DNA of 22,038 bases from T1Sed10-7 sp041685505 (GCA_041685505.1 JAWLFQ010000039.1:1-22038); one strand, 5' to 3'; positions 5,894-16,139 are shown, numbered from the stretch's first letter. Numbers and translations: made by a program. Notes: generated from the letters alone by a model not told the origin.

Positions 5894-7388
5894 TCCCCTG
5901 CGCGGCGATGTGCTCCGCCTCGCGTGCCAGCTCGCGGACCATCCGCGGGAAGATGATGCCGTGGAAGGGCAGGAGGGCGCCCCAGTACAACCGCCCCCAC
6001 AGCCCGCGCGGGTGGAAACGGGCACGCTGGTAGAGGCGGCTACCGGTCCCCTCGGTCTCGATGCGGAACTCGAGCCACGCCTCACCGGGCACCTTCATCT
6101 CCGCCTGCAACCGCAGGAGGTGCGGCCGGTCGATGGCCTCCACGCGCCAGAAGTCGACCACCTCACCGACCGCGAGGTTCACCGGATGGCGGCGACCACG
6201 GCGCAGGCCGAACCCACCGACGAGCTGGTCCACGATCCCCCTCAGCTCCCACATCCACCGCGCCGTGTGGTAGCCGCGGGTACCACCGATCGCGGACACC
6301 GCGGCGAACAGCGCCTCGGGCGGCGCGGCGGACACCGCCTCGCGCTCGTCGGCGAAGACCGTGCCCCCGGCCCAACCGGGGTCCTGGGGTGCAGGGTCCT
6401 CGGGCCCTCGCGCGCTCGGCGCGGCGCCATCGCGCAGTTGCCGCGCCGCGCCACCGGCGCTGGCCCAGGTCGTGGCGACGTCCAGGTCCTGGATACGGGT
6501 CAGCGCCAGACGCAGGGCTTCGCCGATGGGGACCATGTCGCGGGGCAGGTCACGTTGGAAGGACCCGTCGGTGACCACCACCTCGTTGACCAGGCTGTCC
6601 ACCAGCGGGCGGGCGAGACCGGTCGGCAGTGGGGTGACCAGGCCGATCCACAGCGACGACAGGCGCGGTGTGAGCACCGGAACGGGAAGGATGATCCGCC
6701 GGCGCAGACCTGCCACCTCGGCGTAGGTCTGCATCAACTCGGCGTAGGTGAGCACGTCAGGCCCACCGATCTCGTAGACCTTGCCCGCGGTGTGCTCGTG
6801 CTCGATGACGTCGCACAACGCCGCGAGCACGTCGCGGACCGCCACGGGCTGACAGCGCGTGGCGACCCACCGCGGCGTCGTCATGATCGGGAGGACCTCG
6901 ACGAGGTGGCGCAGCATCTCGAAGGAGGCGCTGCCGGAGCCGATGATGATGGCCGCGCGCAGCTCGGTGACGGGCACGCTGCCCGAGGCGAGGATGCGCC
7001 CGACCTCCTGCCGGGAGCGCAGATGATCGCTGAGGTTCTCGTCGTCCTCCCGCCCGAGGCCACCGAGGTAGACGATCCGTGCCACCCCTGCGGCCGCGGC
7101 GGCATCGCGGACGTTGCCGGCGGCGCGCCGGTCCCGTTCGGCGAAGCCCTCCTCTCCGTCCATGGAGTGGACGAGGTGGTAGACGACATCGATGCCGGCG
7201 CAGGCCGCATCGAGGCTGGCGCGGTCGAGGACGTCGACACGCTCGACCGCCACCTCGTCCCGCCAGTCACGCTCGTCCAGCTTGGCCGGGGTACGGGCGG
7301 CGCACACCACCTCGTGGCCGCGCTCGAGCAGCTCCGGCACCAGCCGGCCACCGATGTAGCCGGTCGCCCCCGTCACGAGCACTCGCAT
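5841..7388 (-). CDS. NAD(P)-binding SDR protein fused to a DUF2867 domain
   Basis: This 515-residue protein has an atypical/extended SDR Rossmann domain at 1-300, beginning M-R-V-L-V-T-G-A-T-G-Y-I-G-G (dinucleotide-binding glycines 7-14), with D-V-L-D and Y-L-G-G-L-G strands. A Pro/Ala-rich linker (about 315-340) leads to a DUF2867-type domain (about 345-490) ending in W-G-x-L-P-F-H-G-I-I-F-P-R-M-V. I do not see a clear Y-x-x-x-K catalytic pair, so it may be a NmrA-like sensor or act on a quinone- or lipid-like substrate; the reaction is unknown. The ATG at 7388 follows AGGAAGGG at good spacing. The last 17 residues are Arg/Pro-rich and encoded antisense to the SAF gene. It lies 76 nt downstream of the S9 peptidase gene, same strand. 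Confidence 0.85.
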   Translation of the reverse strand: MRVLVTGATGYIGGRLVPELLERGHEVVCAARTPAKLDERDWRDEVAVERVDVLDRASLDAACAGIDVVYHLVHSMDGEEGFAERDRRAAGNVRDAAAAAGVARIVYLGGLGREDDENLSDHLRSRQEVGRILASGSVPVTELRAAIIIGSGSASFEMLRHLVEVLPIMTTPRWVATRCQPVAVRDVLAALCDVIEHEHTAGKVYEIGGPDVLTYAELMQTYAEVAGLRRRIILPVPVLTPRLSSLWIGLVTPLPTGLARPLVDSLVNEVVVTDGSFQRDLPRDMVPIGEALRLALTRIQDLDVATTWASAGGAARQLRDGAAPSARGPEDPAPQDPGWAGGTVFADEREAVSAAPPEALFAAVSAIGGTRGYHTARWMWELRGIVDQLVGGFGLRRGRRHPVNLAVGEVVDFWRVEAIDRPHLLRLQAEMKVPGEAWLEFRIETEGTGSRLYQRARFHPRGLWGRLYWGALLPFHGIIFPRMVRELAREAEHIAAQGIKVAGRPPRAPRPAPRR

Positions 7389-7464
7389 GATCACCCTTCC
7401 TGCATCCCCGCCGGCTGGTTCGCCACCGCCCTCCCGCGTGGACCGTGCGGCCCGGCGACGATCC

Positions 7465-9372
7465 TCATGCGTCCAGCACCTCGTGCAGGAAGGCGGCGAC
7501 GCGCGGGTAGGCGTCGATGCGGTTGCCGAGCTTGGACAGCCCGTGGCCCTCGTCGTGGTACACGAGCAGCTCGCAGCGCACGCCACGGTCGGTCAGGACC
7601 TCGTGGATCTGTTCGGCCTCCGACAGCGGCACCCGGGGGTCGTTCGCGCCGTGGATGATGCACAGCGGCGCCTGCATCTCCGCCACGTGGGTGATGGGGG
7701 ACAGCTCCCGCAGCAGGTCGCGATCGTGTGCCAGCGAGCCGTACTCCCGTTCGCGGAAGGCCCGTCGCCACTCGGAGGTGCGTTCCAGGAAGGTCACCAG
7801 GTCGCTCATCCCGACGATGTCGACCCCGGCGGCCCACCGTTCGGGCTGGTGCGCGAGCCCCATCAGCACCATGTAGCCCCCGTAGGAACCGCCGTACAGC
7901 GCTGCGCGGTTGCGGTCGAGATCCGGTTGCGTCGCGAGCCAGTCGTGCAGTGCCGCGAGGTCGTGGACGCTGTCGAGGCGGCGCTCCACGTCGTCGAGAT
8001 GCTGGTAGGCGCGGCCGTAACCCGTCGATCCCCGCACGTTGGGGGCCACCACGGCGAACCCCTGGGCCACCAGGTACTGGGTCAAGGGCGCGAAGCTCGG
8101 CCGGTACTGACTCTCCGGGCCGCCGTGGATGATCACGACCACCGGGGCGGGCCCGTCGGTCGCGACATCGCGGCCCGTGGGGCGGAACACGAAGGCGGGG
8201 ATCTCGAGCCCGTCGAAGGAGGGGAACCGCACGAGCTCCGCGTCGACGAAGGTCGCGGGATCGACCTCGCAGGGGCTCTCGGTGATGCGTTCCAGCGCGC
8301 CGCTCGTGGTGTCGTAGCGCCACGCGTCCCCCGGCACCAGCGGCGAGGAGTAGCCGAAGGCCAGCCACCGGCCGTCGCGCGAGAACCGGAAGCCGCTGGC
8401 GACCCCGTCACCCGGCAGCGGTAGCGGGCCACGCACCTCGCCGGTGACGGGATCGCGCAGCTGCGCACGGGTGATGCCGTCCTCGTTCCACACCACCAGC
8501 AGATGACGACCGGTCCAGTCGACCGCCGCACCGGCATCCCAGCCGGGCTCGATCACGTGCTCCCACGCACCATCGGGTGTGCCACGGGCGATGCCGACGA
8601 AGGACCGGCCGACGTCGGTGGAGAGGTAGAAGGCCGAGCTGTCGGGCAGCCAGCTCGGTGTACCGACGCTGGCGGCCTCCTCCGGATGGGGACACAGCTC
8701 GGTGACCGCCGGATGGGTGGCGTCCGCCACCTCGGTGTCGTGGAGCGCGTGCAGATCGATCAGGTGGACCTGGTTGTCACCGGCGCGGGTGGTCAGCTCC
8801 GTGACCGCGAGGTAGCGGGCATCGGGTGAGAACCCGCCGGGCCCGGTCCACCCACCGGTGGCGAACACGCACCGCTCCTCGCCGGTGACCAGGTCACGCA
8901 CCCAGGTGTCGAAGGCGACACCGTCGCCGCGGTTGGTGGCATAGGCCAGGGATCGACCGTCCCGGCTGACCCCGCCGGGGCGGTGGATGTGCGCGGGATC
9001 CTGCACCAGCGGGTCGAGGTCGTCGGGACCGGTCAGCGGCGCGACAGGAGCATCGGGGGTGGTGAAGAGCTGGTAGCGCTCGTTGCCACCGACGTCGGTG
9101 GCCAGCAGGAGCACGTCACCCTCGCCCCCACCGGGATCACGTGGCAGGTACCCCGCCCCGATCGGCTCCTCGAAGCGTGTCAGGGGCGTGAGCTCCGCTG
9201 CCGGCCGGGGCAGCGGTGCCTCCGCGTCGAGGTCGAGACGGTGGACCTGCGCGGTGCCGGACAGGTCGCTGGAGACCAGCAGCTTGGTGCCGTCGGGCGA
9301 CCAGCTCGACGGTGCCGCCGTGCGGATCTCCAGGTAGGCGCGGACATCGGGCGGGGTGGGGTGTGCGCTCAT
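7465..9372 (-). CDS. S9-family serine peptidase (prolyl oligopeptidase type)
   Basis: This 635-residue protein has an N-terminal beta-propeller of repeated strands (about 15-355; for example W-S-P-D-G and F-S-R-D-G-R-W-L-A-F-G) and a C-terminal alpha/beta-hydrolase (about 375-635). The catalytic set is visible: Ser496 in G-G-S-Y-G-G-Y, Asp578 in N-D-P-R-V and His610 in D-E-G-H-G. The I-I-H-G-G-P motif of S9 enzymes forms the oxyanion region. Such enzymes cleave short peptides or acyl-aminoacyl peptides. With no signal peptide, a cytoplasmic site is likely. The ATG at 9372 begins just before the first propeller strand; an ATG 36 nt upstream is possible, and neither has a strong ribosome-binding site. 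Exact specificity cannot be read. Confidence 0.93.
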   Translation of the reverse strand: MSAHPTPPDVRAYLEIRTAAPSSWSPDGTKLLVSSDLSGTAQVHRLDLDAEAPLPRPAAELTPLTRFEEPIGAGYLPRDPGGGEGDVLLLATDVGGNERYQLFTTPDAPVAPLTGPDDLDPLVQDPAHIHRPGGVSRDGRSLAYATNRGDGVAFDTWVRDLVTGEERCVFATGGWTGPGGFSPDARYLAVTELTTRAGDNQVHLIDLHALHDTEVADATHPAVTELCPHPEEAASVGTPSWLPDSSAFYLSTDVGRSFVGIARGTPDGAWEHVIEPGWDAGAAVDWTGRHLLVVWNEDGITRAQLRDPVTGEVRGPLPLPGDGVASGFRFSRDGRWLAFGYSSPLVPGDAWRYDTTSGALERITESPCEVDPATFVDAELVRFPSFDGLEIPAFVFRPTGRDVATDGPAPVVVIIHGGPESQYRPSFAPLTQYLVAQGFAVVAPNVRGSTGYGRAYQHLDDVERRLDSVHDLAALHDWLATQPDLDRNRAALYGGSYGGYMVLMGLAHQPERWAAGVDIVGMSDLVTFLERTSEWRRAFREREYGSLAHDRDLLRELSPITHVAEMQAPLCIIHGANDPRVPLSEAEQIHEVLTDRGVRCELLVYHDEGHGLSKLGNRIDAYPRVAAFLHEVLDA

Positions 9373-9462
9373 GCCGGCAGCGTACGCAGTGTCCGGCGAC
9401 GGCAGCACCGGCCTACCGCTGCTGCCGGCGGCGTGCCGCCCGTCCCGCCGGGACCGTGGCCC

Positions 9463-9846
9463 TCAGGGCAGCACGCGTTCCCACACCGGGAGCCCGTGGG
9501 CGTCCTCCCCCGCCCGTACCCAGTACCCCGCCGTGCCGTCGTGGCCCGCGGTCACCATGGCGACGGCGGGATCGTGTTCGACGACCCAGGCCAGCGAGGG
9601 CAGCCGGATGCGCTCGGGGTCGGTGAGCTCCTCCTCGGTCTCCTCACCCGTGAACACGCTCCACCCGCTGATGACGCGGCCGTCCGCCAGTGGTCGCCCC
9701 GCGTCATCGGGGTCGAAGCTCACCGCTCCCACAGCTGCGCCGGCGTCCACCAGGCGGCCGCTGGCGAAGACCGCCAACCGCGTCGCGCGATCGTCCGCAG
9801 CCTGCGGGCTGGCCGCCGTGCCATCGTCGGTCACATCATCGGTCAT
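9463..9846 (-). CDS. Small DUF2185/Imm33-like protein
   Basis: This 127-residue acidic protein starts at the ATG at 9846, preceded by AGGAG at 9-nt spacing. The N-terminal 20 residues look disordered. The core carries I-S-G-W-S-V-F-T-G-E-E-T-E-E-E-L-T-D-P-E-R-I, then L-A-W-V-V-E-H-D-P-A-V, which is the pattern of DUF2185 (also called Imm33) proteins: G-W-x-F-x-x-G-(D/E)-E, a short acidic turn, D-P-x-x-I and a D-P near the end. Some members are immunity proteins of polymorphic toxins, but many are standalone with unknown function. No toxin gene lies beside it. It is 86 nt after the GGDEF gene on the same strand and may be co-transcribed with it. Confidence 0.7.
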   Translation of the reverse strand: MTDDVTDDGTAASPQAADDRATRLAVFASGRLVDAGAAVGAVSFDPDDAGRPLADGRVISGWSVFTGEETEEELTDPERIRLPSLAWVVEHDPAVAMVTAGHDGTAGYWVRAGEDAHGLPVWERVLP

Positions 9847-9932
9847 CGGTCCGCGCTCCTGGGTCACGGTCGCGCAGGGTAGGGGGGACCGCGACATCGG
9901 CCTGGCCCCATCGCACCCGTCGGCGCGGTGGG

Positions 9933-11846
9933 TCAGGCCATCTGCGGCTCGCGCTGCGGCAGGTCGATGCCGTCGCACAGCAGCTGCCGTAGCTGTGCGC
10001 CGTCCGGCAGCGGACGCGCGAGCAGGAAGCCGCTCGCACGCTGGCAGCCGTGGGCGCGCAGCAGGTCCGCGACCTCGACGGTCTCCACACCGTCGGCGCC
10101 CAGCTCCACGCCGAGCCCGTTGGCGAGCTGGCCCAGCACGTGGACGGCGCTGCCGAGGTAGGGATCGGCATCCAGCCGTGCGACCAGCGCAGGGTCGATG
10201 CGCAGCAGGTCGAGGGGGATGCGGTGCAGGGCCGCGAAGGATGCCCGCTCGACGCCGAAGCCTTCCACGGCGATGCGCACCCCGGCGGCGTGCAGCGTGG
10301 CGAGGTTGCCGGCGGCCTGCGCATCGGTGAGCACGTCCGCGGTCACCGCCAGGCCCAGCGGCACACCCGGCTCGGCGGCGATCCGGGTGAGGCGGTCGAC
10401 GAAGGCGGCGTCCACGACCTGGTTCGCCGTCGCGGAGGTCCAGATCACCAGGCCGTCGGCGAGCTGCTGCGCCAGCCACCCTCGCCGCAGCGCAGCGATC
10501 CGGTCGAGGACCACCGCATCGAGCTCGGCGAGACGGCCGAGCTCACCGGCGGCGGCCACGATCTCCGCGGAGGTGACACGCTGGGCCGAGGGATCGGTGA
10601 ACCGCACCAGGACGCTGACCCCCACCACCACCCCCTGACGCAGATCGACGTCAGCCTGGAGCTCGAGGTCGAGGGCGCCCGCCTCGAGGGCGCCGACCAA
10701 GGCGCTGCGTGTCGCGATGCGGCGTTCGTGCCGTGCACTGAGCTGGGCATCGAAGAGCCGGACCGGTGCGGCAGCCGCGGCCTTCGCCTCGAACATCGCC
10801 GCGTCCGCGGCCGCCAGCAACGTGTCACCGTCGTCGGCTCCCGCGCCGACGAGCGCCGTGGTCACCACCCCGAAGCTGGCGCCGATCTCGATCCGCCGAC
10901 CCTCGATCAGGTAGGGAGCGACCACGGCCGTGTGGAGGCGCTCCGCGAGGCGCGCAGCCAGGGTCGGGCTGGAGCCGCGTGCCATGATCGCGAACTCATC
11001 GCCACCCAGCCGTGCCACCAGTGACTGCTGCCCGGCGGCGTGGCGCAGGCGGCGCGCGACCTCGACCAGCAAGGCATCGCCCACGGCGTGGCCGAAGCGA
11101 TCGTTGACCGCCTTGAACCCGTCCAGGTCGCAGTACAGCAGGGCGAGGTCGCCCGTCTCCTCCAGCGCTGCCGTCAACTCGGTGGTCACCAGCACCCGGT
11201 TCGCCAGTCCCGTCAGCGCGTCGTGGGTCGCGGCGTACTCCATCCGGGCCCGTGCGGTCTGGGTGTCGACCAGCGCGGTCGCCAGCTCCGTGGCGGCGAC
11301 CCGCAGCTCCAGCTCCGTGGCGGTGGACGCGGCCAGCTCGGTCAGCAACCGCGCGTCGCGCTGTGTCCACCCCCGGGCCGCATCGGAGAACACACACAGC
11401 GCACCGACGCTGTGCCCGTCGGACAGCAGCAGCGGGATCCCGAGGTAACCGACGGTGCGGCCGGTGTGCGCCGCCACCGTGTGGCGCACCCACGGGTGTT
11501 CGCTCGCGTCCGGGACGGGCAGTGGCGCACCGGAGACCATCGCCCGGGCGCAGAAGGACTCCTCGAGCGGGACGGTCACCGCGTCCGCCGGGAGCTCCAG
11601 CTGGTGCGAGGCGACCGTGGTCTGCACGTCCTCCACGATGGTCACCGACGCGGCGTCGGCGTCGAGGACCCCCACCGCCAGGCGGCACAACCGCTCCAGG
11701 GGTGCCACCGGCGGCGAGGTCCGGAGCCCGAAGCGCTCGAGGTGTGCCAGCCGTGACGGGTCGAGCAGCGGGCTGAGATCGGGCGGGGGGTCCCCTCCCC
11801 GCACGACCGGCAGCAGATCGCCATCCCTCGCACCATCCATGGTCAT
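9933..11846 (-). CDS. GAF-GGDEF protein with degenerate EAL domain
   Basis: This 637-residue protein has a GAF domain (about 45-185), a diguanylate cyclase domain (about 205-360) and an EAL-like domain (about 375-630). The cyclase looks active: D-A-L-T-G-L-A-N-R, D-L-D-G-F-K-x-V-N-D and intact G-G-D-E-F at 281-285. The RxxD inhibitory site five residues before it is absent (the segment reads Q-Q-S-L). The EAL domain has lost its metal ligands: the EAL motif reads S-V-L (411-413), D-D-F-G reads E-G-F-G (528-531), K-I-D reads R-I-D and E-G-V-E reads D-G-V-E. It probably makes c-di-GMP without degrading it, with the EAL part as a sensor or scaffold. The ATG at 11846 has GGAGGGAGG upstream; an ATG 6 nt later is an alternative. 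Confidence 0.9.
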   Translation of the reverse strand: MTMDGARDGDLLPVVRGGDPPPDLSPLLDPSRLAHLERFGLRTSPPVAPLERLCRLAVGVLDADAASVTIVEDVQTTVASHQLELPADAVTVPLEESFCARAMVSGAPLPVPDASEHPWVRHTVAAHTGRTVGYLGIPLLLSDGHSVGALCVFSDAARGWTQRDARLLTELAASTATELELRVAATELATALVDTQTARARMEYAATHDALTGLANRVLVTTELTAALEETGDLALLYCDLDGFKAVNDRFGHAVGDALLVEVARRLRHAAGQQSLVARLGGDEFAIMARGSSPTLAARLAERLHTAVVAPYLIEGRRIEIGASFGVVTTALVGAGADDGDTLLAAADAAMFEAKAAAAAPVRLFDAQLSARHERRIATRSALVGALEAGALDLELQADVDLRQGVVVGVSVLVRFTDPSAQRVTSAEIVAAAGELGRLAELDAVVLDRIAALRRGWLAQQLADGLVIWTSATANQVVDAAFVDRLTRIAAEPGVPLGLAVTADVLTDAQAAGNLATLHAAGVRIAVEGFGVERASFAALHRIPLDLLRIDPALVARLDADPYLGSAVHVLGQLANGLGVELGADGVETVEVADLLRAHGCQRASGFLLARPLPDGAQLRQLLCDGIDLPQREPQMA

Positions 11847-11948
11847 CCGTCCTCCCTCCATGGCTGCGACATCGGCATCGCCCGTGGCGAACTGAAGCCG
11901 CTGCGCCCGCACGTCCGCCTCCGGCCCGCCCACCGCCGCACGGGCCGT

Positions 11949-11954
11949 TAGCGT
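11949..11954 (+). promoter_or_regulatory. Possible -10 element for mobA-fdhD
   Basis: TAGCGT fits the TANNNT form of actinobacterial -10 elements and lies 30 nt before the GTG start, in the 138-nt gap between the divergent GGDEF and mobA-fdhD genes. No clear -35 is visible. Confidence 0.3.
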
Positions 11955-11984
11955 GGTGACACGGGACCGGTCAGGAGCTGGGAC

Positions 11985-13673
11985 GTGGACGCAACCGACG
12001 GCGGGGCGCGGTCCGGCCCGGGCCCGCTGACGGCGGGTGAGAGCGCGGTCGTCGGCGCGGTGCTGATCGGCGGCGGGTCCCGCCGGATGGGCCGCGACAA
12101 GGCACTGCTGGTCGTCGACGGCCAGCCGCTGCTCGCACGCGCCGTCACCTCTCTCGTCACGGCCCTGCGCCCGCCGGCCCCGCCCGTACTGGTGGTCGGA
12201 CCGCACCCCCAACTGGGCCGGACCATCCACGCCGACGCGGCTCGCACGCTCCCCCACCTGCCCGCGGCCACGCACTGGATCACCGACCTCAGGACCGACG
12301 CCGGGCCGCTCGCCGGACTCGAGGCGGCGCTGTCCATGGCTGCCGGGCTCCGACCCGCGGCGGCGGCCGTGCTGGTGGTCGGCGTGGATCATCCGTGGCT
12401 GGTGCCCGAGGTGCTCACCCGGCTCGTACGCCGTCTGCGTGCTGCCGGGCCCACCACCGCCGGTGTGGTCCTCGGCAGCGCGCAGGGGCCACAACCCCTG
12501 CTGGGTGCCTACCAGCCCACGGCCCTGGCGACCGTGAGCGCCCTGCTCGACGCCGGTGAACGTCGGCTGCGCTCGCTCACCGACCACCTCGACGTCGAGG
12601 TGCTCGGCCCGCACGCCTGGCGCGACCTCGACCCGCTGGCAGCCACCGCCGTCGATGTGGATGACCCGGCGGCGTTGGACGCCGCCACGGCGTGGCACAC
12701 CCGTGCGGTGGCCACAGCCCTCCGTGGACCGGCGGGTGCCGCGGGCGGGGACGAGACGCACGGCCCCTCCACGCGCGAGGTCCTGCGGGTACGGCCCGTC
12801 GGCGAGGTCCCCGAACGAGCCCCTACGGCCGGGACCGCCCGCACCGAGGTGGAGGGCCGCACCGAGATCGTCGGACAGGAGGCGGCGGTGCAGGTCCACG
12901 TCGGTGGCCCCGACGACACACCCGCTGCGGTGGTCACCCTGCTCGGCGCACCGGGCCAGGAGGCGGAGCTCGCCCTGGGGTGGCTGCTGACCGAGGGACA
13001 CGTGGCGGCACGGGACCTCCTCGCCGCCACCGTCGACCTCGATCGCACACCGCGTGCGAGCGGCCACGCGGCGTCGGTGACCGTGCGGCTCGCGGCGCCG
13101 GTGGCACGTGCGGTGTGGGCGCGTCAGCAGCAGCGCCGCGACCCCGGGGCGACCACCGCTGCAGGTGTCCGTGCCGGGCCGACGGGCGCGAGCGGCCGAC
13201 CCACCCCGCCGAAGGCGCACCGAGGGCCTGTGGCGTGGGAGCACATCGCCCGGCTGCCCGGGGAGCTCAGGTTGGCGCAGAGCGGCATGGGGGCGTCCGG
13301 CGGCGTGCACGCCGCCGGACTGTTCGACCGCGGTGGCAGGATGGTCACCCTGCGCCAGGCCGTCGGCCGGCACAGCGCGATGGACGCTCTCATCGGCGCG
13401 CACCTGCGCGGCGGGGTGTGGCCGGACGACGGGCTCGAGGACCTGCTGTGCGCCGTGAGCAGCCGCATCGGGGCTGCGCTGGTGGCCAAAGCCGGGACCG
13501 CGCGACTGCCGGTGCTCGCAGGGGTGGGACCGGCCTCGGACCTGGCGATCGACCGTGCCGAGCGGCTCGGCATCACCCTCATCGGCCAACTCCGCGACGG
13601 TGCCGGCACCGTCTACACGCACCCGCACCGGATCGCGCTGTCCGAGGACGCGCCGCGACGTAGAGGAGGGTGA
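11985..13673 (+). CDS. MobA-FdhD fusion (Mo cofactor guanylyltransferase + formate dehydrogenase accessory protein)
   Basis: This 562-residue protein joins two molybdoenzyme maturation domains. Residues 20-240 are MobA-like: G-G-G-S-R-R-M-G-R-D-K-A (29-40), D-A-G-P-L-A-G-L (105-112) and V-D-H-P (134-137); MobA adds GMP to molybdopterin. Residues about 265-552 are FdhD-like: G-G-V-H-A-A-G-L-F-D (439-448), V-G-R-H-S-A-M-D-A-L-I-G (460-471), S-S-R-I and V-Y-T-H-P-H-R-I. FdhD normally transfers sulfur from IscS to the formate dehydrogenase cofactor through a C-x-x-C motif (T-T-S-S-C-G-V-C-G). Here that segment reads T-T-A-A-G-V-R-A-G (390-398), with neither cysteine. The GTG at 11985 has CAGGAG 8 nt upstream. 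Sulfur transfer, if any, must differ; it may only bind bis-MGD. No formate dehydrogenase gene is in view. Confidence 0.9.
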   Translation: MDATDGGARSGPGPLTAGESAVVGAVLIGGGSRRMGRDKALLVVDGQPLLARAVTSLVTALRPPAPPVLVVGPHPQLGRTIHADAARTLPHLPAATHWITDLRTDAGPLAGLEAALSMAAGLRPAAAAVLVVGVDHPWLVPEVLTRLVRRLRAAGPTTAGVVLGSAQGPQPLLGAYQPTALATVSALLDAGERRLRSLTDHLDVEVLGPHAWRDLDPLAATAVDVDDPAALDAATAWHTRAVATALRGPAGAAGGDETHGPSTREVLRVRPVGEVPERAPTAGTARTEVEGRTEIVGQEAAVQVHVGGPDDTPAAVVTLLGAPGQEAELALGWLLTEGHVAARDLLAATVDLDRTPRASGHAASVTVRLAAPVARAVWARQQQRRDPGATTAAGVRAGPTGASGRPTPPKAHRGPVAWEHIARLPGELRLAQSGMGASGGVHAAGLFDRGGRMVTLRQAVGRHSAMDALIGAHLRGGVWPDDGLEDLLCAVSSRIGAALVAKAGTARLPVLAGVGPASDLAIDRAERLGITLIGQLRDGAGTVYTHPHRIALSEDAPRRRGG

Positions 13674-13691
13674 GGCCGCCGGCCGGTGCGC

Positions 13692-15407
<1,716 letters not shown>

Positions 15408-15508
15408 TCCCTGTCGCTCACCGTTGGGGCCCAGGCTAGGACCGCCGCGGAGCACGTGGTGCGCGGCGCGATCCCCACCGGCCCCGGCTCGCACACGCCG
15501 AGCGCGGC

Positions 15509-15514
15509 TATAGT
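15509..15514 (+). promoter_or_regulatory. Possible -10 element for the CNB-domain gene
   Basis: TATAGT is a close match to a sigma-70 type -10, 29 nt before the GTG start in the gap between divergent ettA and this gene. The -35 is not clear. On the other strand TAGCCT (15438-15433) could be the ettA -10. Confidence 0.45.
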
Positions 15515-15542
15515 GCAGCCGCGACTCGACGCGAGGACTCAG

Positions 15543-16019
15543 GTGTTCAAACGACGCAACCCCAAGATCGACGGTCTGCAGCGCATCCCGCTGCTCGAGG
15601 GCTGCACCCAGGGCGAGCTGAAGACCGTCGCCGAGCTCTCCGCACTCCGGACCTACGAGCCGGGGACGGTCCTGATCGAGAAGGACTCACCCAGCGGGGA
15701 GCTGTTGGTGATCGTCGATGGCTCGGTCGACGTCACCGACGACGGTGCGTTGCTGGCGACCCTGGATGCGGGCAGCGTGCTCGGGGAGTCGGCCATCCTC
15801 GACTTCTGGCGCCCACCCAAGGAGCAGCGCTCCACCTACGAGACGGGGCGCCGGACCGCGACGGTCACGGCAGGCAGCGATGCGCCCGTGGAGGCGCTGG
15901 TGTTCGAGCCGGCCGGGTACGAGAAGCTGCGCGATGCGGTGCCGCACCTCGCACGGCAACTCGCGAACGAGGTCAACCGGCGGTTCCGCCCCGAGGACGC
16001 CGACACCGACGACGCCTGA
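15543..16019 (+). CDS. Cyclic nucleotide-binding domain protein, standalone
   Basis: This 158-residue protein is a single CNB (CRP/cNMP) domain with no DNA-binding or catalytic part. The fold order is visible: I-P-L-L-E-G-C (15-21), Y-E-P-G-T-V-L-I-E-K-D-S-P-S-G-E-L-L-V-I-V-D-G-S-V-D-V (38-64), L-D-A-G-S-V-L-G-E-S-A-I-L (74-86), R-R-T-A-T-V (103-108) and a C-terminal helix with L-A-R-Q-L. The phosphate-binding glutamate (E82) and arginine (R104) are both present but 22 residues apart, against 10 in E. coli CRP, because of a charged insertion. The acidic tail is short. The GTG at 15543 has GAGG upstream. It probably signals by binding a partner; the nucleotide is unknown. Confidence 0.82.
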   Translation: MFKRRNPKIDGLQRIPLLEGCTQGELKTVAELSALRTYEPGTVLIEKDSPSGELLVIVDGSVDVTDDGALLATLDAGSVLGESAILDFWRPPKEQRSTYETGRRTATVTAGSDAPVEALVFEPAGYEKLRDAVPHLARQLANEVNRRFRPEDADTDDA

Positions 16020-16072
16020 CGGCGACCGTCCGCCGATCCCGGGTCGCTGCACCGGCGTGGGATGCCGGCGGC

Positions 16073-16115
16073 GGGCGCACGCGTGCGCCCCTGGCTGCCC
16101 GCCCCCGGCGGGCAG
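16073..16115 (+). terminator. Tandem hairpins after the CNB-domain gene
   Basis: Two inverted repeats follow the stop at 16019. The first, 16073-16090, is a perfect 18-nt palindrome (GGGCGCACG then CGTGCGCCC). The second, 16095-16115, is CTGCCCGCC, a 3-nt loop, and GGCGGGCAG. A weaker third stem (CCGGC/GCCGG) lies just upstream. Two strong stems 4 nt apart suit factor-assisted or I-shaped actinobacterial termination; there is no U tract. Confidence 0.6.
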
Positions 16116-16139
16116 TGGCACAACCCTGCCGCGCTCCCC

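Noticed and set aside
5550..7658. Long plus-strand open frame across the SDR/DUF2867 gene
   Set aside because: Composition is typical of an antisense shadow; the minus strand has clear Rossmann and DUF2867 motifs.
9463..9846. Toxin-immunity module
   Set aside because: Only the Imm33-like gene is present; neighbours are a peptidase and a cyclase with no polymorphic toxin features.
11847..13628. N-terminal extension of the GGDEF protein
   Set aside because: It is antisense to mobA-fdhD and non-homologous; the ATG at 11846 has a strong GGAGGGAGG.
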